DNA of 64,000 nucleotides from Achromobacter xylosoxidans A8 (GTDB lineage: Bacteria; Pseudomonadota; Gammaproteobacteria; Burkholderiales; Burkholderiaceae_B), in NCBI RefSeq assembly GCF_000165835.1, contig NC_014640.1:1-64000 (forward strand), written 5' to 3'. A model generated the notes under the pieces. The model was not told the DNA's origin. It worked only from the letters and a program-made list of their open reading frames with translations, and ran no database searches. This document shows, in pieces, positions 62,113 through 64,000 of the stretch (position 1 is the stretch's first letter; every line of letters starts with the position of its first letter). A program made the translations under genes and the position numbers.

Positions 62113-62883
62113 TCAAGCGGCGGCGCGGAACTGCTGTCCCAGCACGCTCCATAGGCTTTGCACGTGGGTCACGAACTGCGGCGTTTCGCGCAGCGTGAAG
62201 ACATCGCGCGGATGCGGGATCTCGATGCGCTCGTCCAGCAGCACGCGGCTGGGCGGGCCGGACAGCACCACCACGCGGTCGGACAGCAGGATGGCCTCGT
62301 CCAGGTCGTGCGTGACCATGACGATGGTCTGGCCCAGCTTGCGCCAGATCTCGATCAGTTCGCGGTGCAGGTGGGTCTTGGTGTGGGTGTCCAGCGCGCC
62401 GAAGGGCTCGTCCAGCAGCAGGATGCGCGGCTCGACCGCCAGGCTCATCAAGAGCGCCACGCGCCGCCGCATGCCGCCCGACAGCTGGTGCGGAAAGGCG
62501 TCGGCGAATTGGCTCAGGTGGCCCATTTCCAGCAGCTCGGCCACGCGGCGTTCGATCTTGTCGGCGGACACGCCCTGGAACTTCAGGCCCAGCGCCACGT
62601 TCTTTCTTACGCTGAACCAGGGCAGTAGCGTGTCCTTCTGGAAGATGTACCCCAGCGCCGGCGGCACCTGCCCGTCGACCACGCGGCCGTCCACGCGGAT
62701 GGTGCCGGTGGTCGGCCGCAGAAAGCCCGCGATCATGTTCAGCAGCGTGCTCTTGCCGCAACCCGAAGGGCCGACGATGGAGACGAACTCGCCCTCCGGG
62801 ATCGTCAGGCTGACCTCGCCCACCGCGTGCGTGGTGGCCTGGCGCGTCTGGTAGGCCTTGCCCACCTTGTCCAGCGTGATCAT
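62113..62883 (-). CDS. ABC transporter ATP-binding protein (SsuB/TauB type)
   Basis: A 256-residue ATPase: Walker A GPSGCGKST at 38-46, signature LSGGMRRRVAL near 140, Walker B ILLLDEPFGALD and H-loop MVTHDLDEA. ATG 62883 overlaps the stop of the binding-protein gene (ATGA), so the longer frame is rejected. The group serves nitrate, sulfonate, taurine or pyrimidine-precursor uptake; specificity comes from the binding protein. Confidence 0.92.
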   Translation of the reverse strand: MITLDKVGKAYQTRQATTHAVGEVSLTIPEGEFVSIVGPSGCGKSTLLNMIAGFLRPTTGTIRVDGRVVDGQVPPALGYIFQKDTLLPWFSVRKNVALGLKFQGVSADKIERRVAELLEMGHLSQFADAFPHQLSGGMRRRVALLMSLAVEPRILLLDEPFGALDTHTKTHLHRELIEIWRKLGQTIVMVTHDLDEAILLSDRVVVLSGPPSRVLLDERIEIPHPRDVFTLRETPQFVTHVQSLWSVLGQQFRAAA

Positions 62884-63941
62884 CAAAGGCCCCGGGCGCG
62901 GCGCACGAAGCTCATGTTCACGCAACGGTCGTAGGGCACGGTCTTGATCTCGTCGTTGGAGAACTGGCGACCGTCGCCCATGATGGCCGTCATGCGGTCA
63001 TAGGCGTCCTGGGTGATGATGTTGTCCTTCAGGAACACCGTTTCCTTGTAGACGCCCAGCGTCTTCTCGATGGCGGCGCGCGGAAAGGCGTTCAGGTAAT
63101 CGTCGTAGATCGCGTCGGTGACGGCCGCGGCGCTGTTGGCGCTGATGAAGTCCTGCGCGCGGACCAGACCGGTCACGAAGGCCTGCACCACTTCGGGACG
63201 CTTCTGGATGGTGTCCTGCAAAGTCAGGGCCGCGATGCCGGGTACGTCGCCGCCCATGAATTCGTTCCACGAGCTCTCAGTGGTGGCGTCGAAGATGGGC
63301 ACGCCCCAGCCTTCCTGCTGGGCCTGTTCCATCATGGACATGGTGGCCATGCTGGCGGACACGGAGCCGGTCTTGAGCGCGCCCAGCATGGTCGCCAGGT
63401 CGCCCAGCGGGCGGATGTCCACCTTGTCGGCCACGCCGGCCTTCTGCATCAGGTACAGCGCCATGAGCCAGGTGCTGGACTGCGGCTGGGTGGCGCCCAC
63501 GCGCTTGCCGGCCAGGTCCTTCAACGATTTGATCTTGCCGCTTTCGAAGTCTTCGCGGCGCACGATGACGTTGGCGTAGGTGAGCTTGCGGTCGAAGCCG
63601 AACACCAGCGTGGCGGGCTTGCCGGCCAGCGTCAGCGCGGGGGCGGCCGTCGCGGCGGTGGCGCCGAACACGATCTGGCCCGCGGCCAGCAACTGGTTGG
63701 TGCGCGGACCGCTCTGCGAATTCAGGTATTCGACTTCCAGCCCACCCTCGCCGAAATAGCCCTTCTTCAGCGCGACGTAGCCGGCCGCGAAGAACGGGTC
63801 GATGCTGCCCTGGCCATAGACGACGCGGCCCAGCTTGGGCTGCGCGAACGCGACGCGGCCGTTGATGAGGCTGATGCCGGCCAGCGCGCCTGCGGCGGCC
63901 AGCACGCGGCGGCGGGTGGTGGAGTCGGGGCTGTTGCTCAT
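62883..63941 (-). CDS. ABC transporter substrate-binding protein, NMT1/SsuA-like
   Basis: A 352-residue periplasmic protein with a Tat-like leader (TTRRRVLAAAGALAGISLI), then VYGQGSIDPFFAAGYVALKKGYF, DLAGKRVGATQPQSSTW and SVSASMATMSMMEQ, as in NMT1/THI5-like binding proteins for aromatic sulfonates, riboflavin or thiamine precursors. GAGGA lies 4 nt before ATG 63941; the longer frame is unlikely. First gene of the importer operon; its promoter lies at or beyond the right edge (63942-64000 shows no clear boxes). Confidence 0.88.
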   Translation of the reverse strand: MSNSPDSTTRRRVLAAAGALAGISLINGRVAFAQPKLGRVVYGQGSIDPFFAAGYVALKKGYFGEGGLEVEYLNSQSGPRTNQLLAAGQIVFGATAATAAPALTLAGKPATLVFGFDRKLTYANVIVRREDFESGKIKSLKDLAGKRVGATQPQSSTWLMALYLMQKAGVADKVDIRPLGDLATMLGALKTGSVSASMATMSMMEQAQQEGWGVPIFDATTESSWNEFMGGDVPGIAALTLQDTIQKRPEVVQAFVTGLVRAQDFISANSAAAVTDAIYDDYLNAFPRAAIEKTLGVYKETVFLKDNIITQDAYDRMTAIMGDGRQFSNDEIKTVPYDRCVNMSFVRRARGL

Positions 63942-64000
63942 GTCGTCCTCGGAATAGGTCTGGTTGCAGCGGTTTGGCGTAGACAATACCCCAGCAACTG

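Overview
The window reads as the first 64 kb of the chromosome of a GC-rich beta-proteobacterium of the Alcaligenaceae (Achromobacter/Bordetella group). It opens exactly on the dnaA start codon and continues dnaA-dnaN-gyrB, the origin-proximal order of that family. Dense amino-acid ABC transporters, LysR/GntR regulators, orphan solute-binding proteins and GC-rich intergenic hairpins fit a versatile Achromobacter-like organism. The genus is inference; no 16S rRNA is present. I see no tRNA, rRNA, CRISPR array, insertion sequence or prophage.

Layout. 1-5206: replication genes, closed by a strong terminator. 5316-12681: divergent GntR regulator and an operon of HAD hydrolase, four-gene amino-acid ABC importer, threonine-dehydratase-like PLP enzyme, aminotransferase and RidA, probably catabolism of an imported amino acid with imine clean-up by RidA. 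12754-21258: LysR, isochorismatase-like hydrolase, MFS exporter with a C-terminal monooxygenase-like domain, pirin, XapX protein, YtcJ-like amidohydrolase, DoxX and a secreted hypothetical protein. 21517-27399: a self-contained cluster of solute-binding protein, fused permease/ATPase, amidase, solitary ectoine-synthase-like cupin, GntR regulator and DUF1989 protein, bounded at both promoters by the same 21-bp palindromic site. 27443-36079: LysR genes, glyoxalase, flavin reductase, and a second four-gene amino-acid importer followed by threonine aldolase and an EamA exporter.

36158-42281: acylphosphatase, PhyH dioxygenase, lldD-type dehydrogenase, orphan binding protein with an overlapping mini-ORF, AraC/GyrI regulator and cytosine-deaminase-like enzyme. 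42493-47134: BMP-type nucleoside/nucleobase ABC importer, co-oriented with the deaminase and preceded by a long leader with a strong hairpin. 47866-53112: HEPN/Abi-like protein, DedA-rhodanese fusion, PanE-like reductase, small redox genes and a nucleoside deoxyribosyltransferase-like protein. 53176-57867: TetR/MFS pair, ribB under an FMN riboswitch, SET-domain protein, bestrophin-like channel. 57875-63941: Lrp divergent from an ilvB-type gene, an SDR, and a nitrate/sulfonate/NMT1-type ABC importer running to the right edge.

The most interesting unit is 21.5-27.4 kb: a putative amide/amidine uptake and catabolism regulon with an orphan EctC homologue and a visible shared operator. Functions below the family level are inference from sequence alone.
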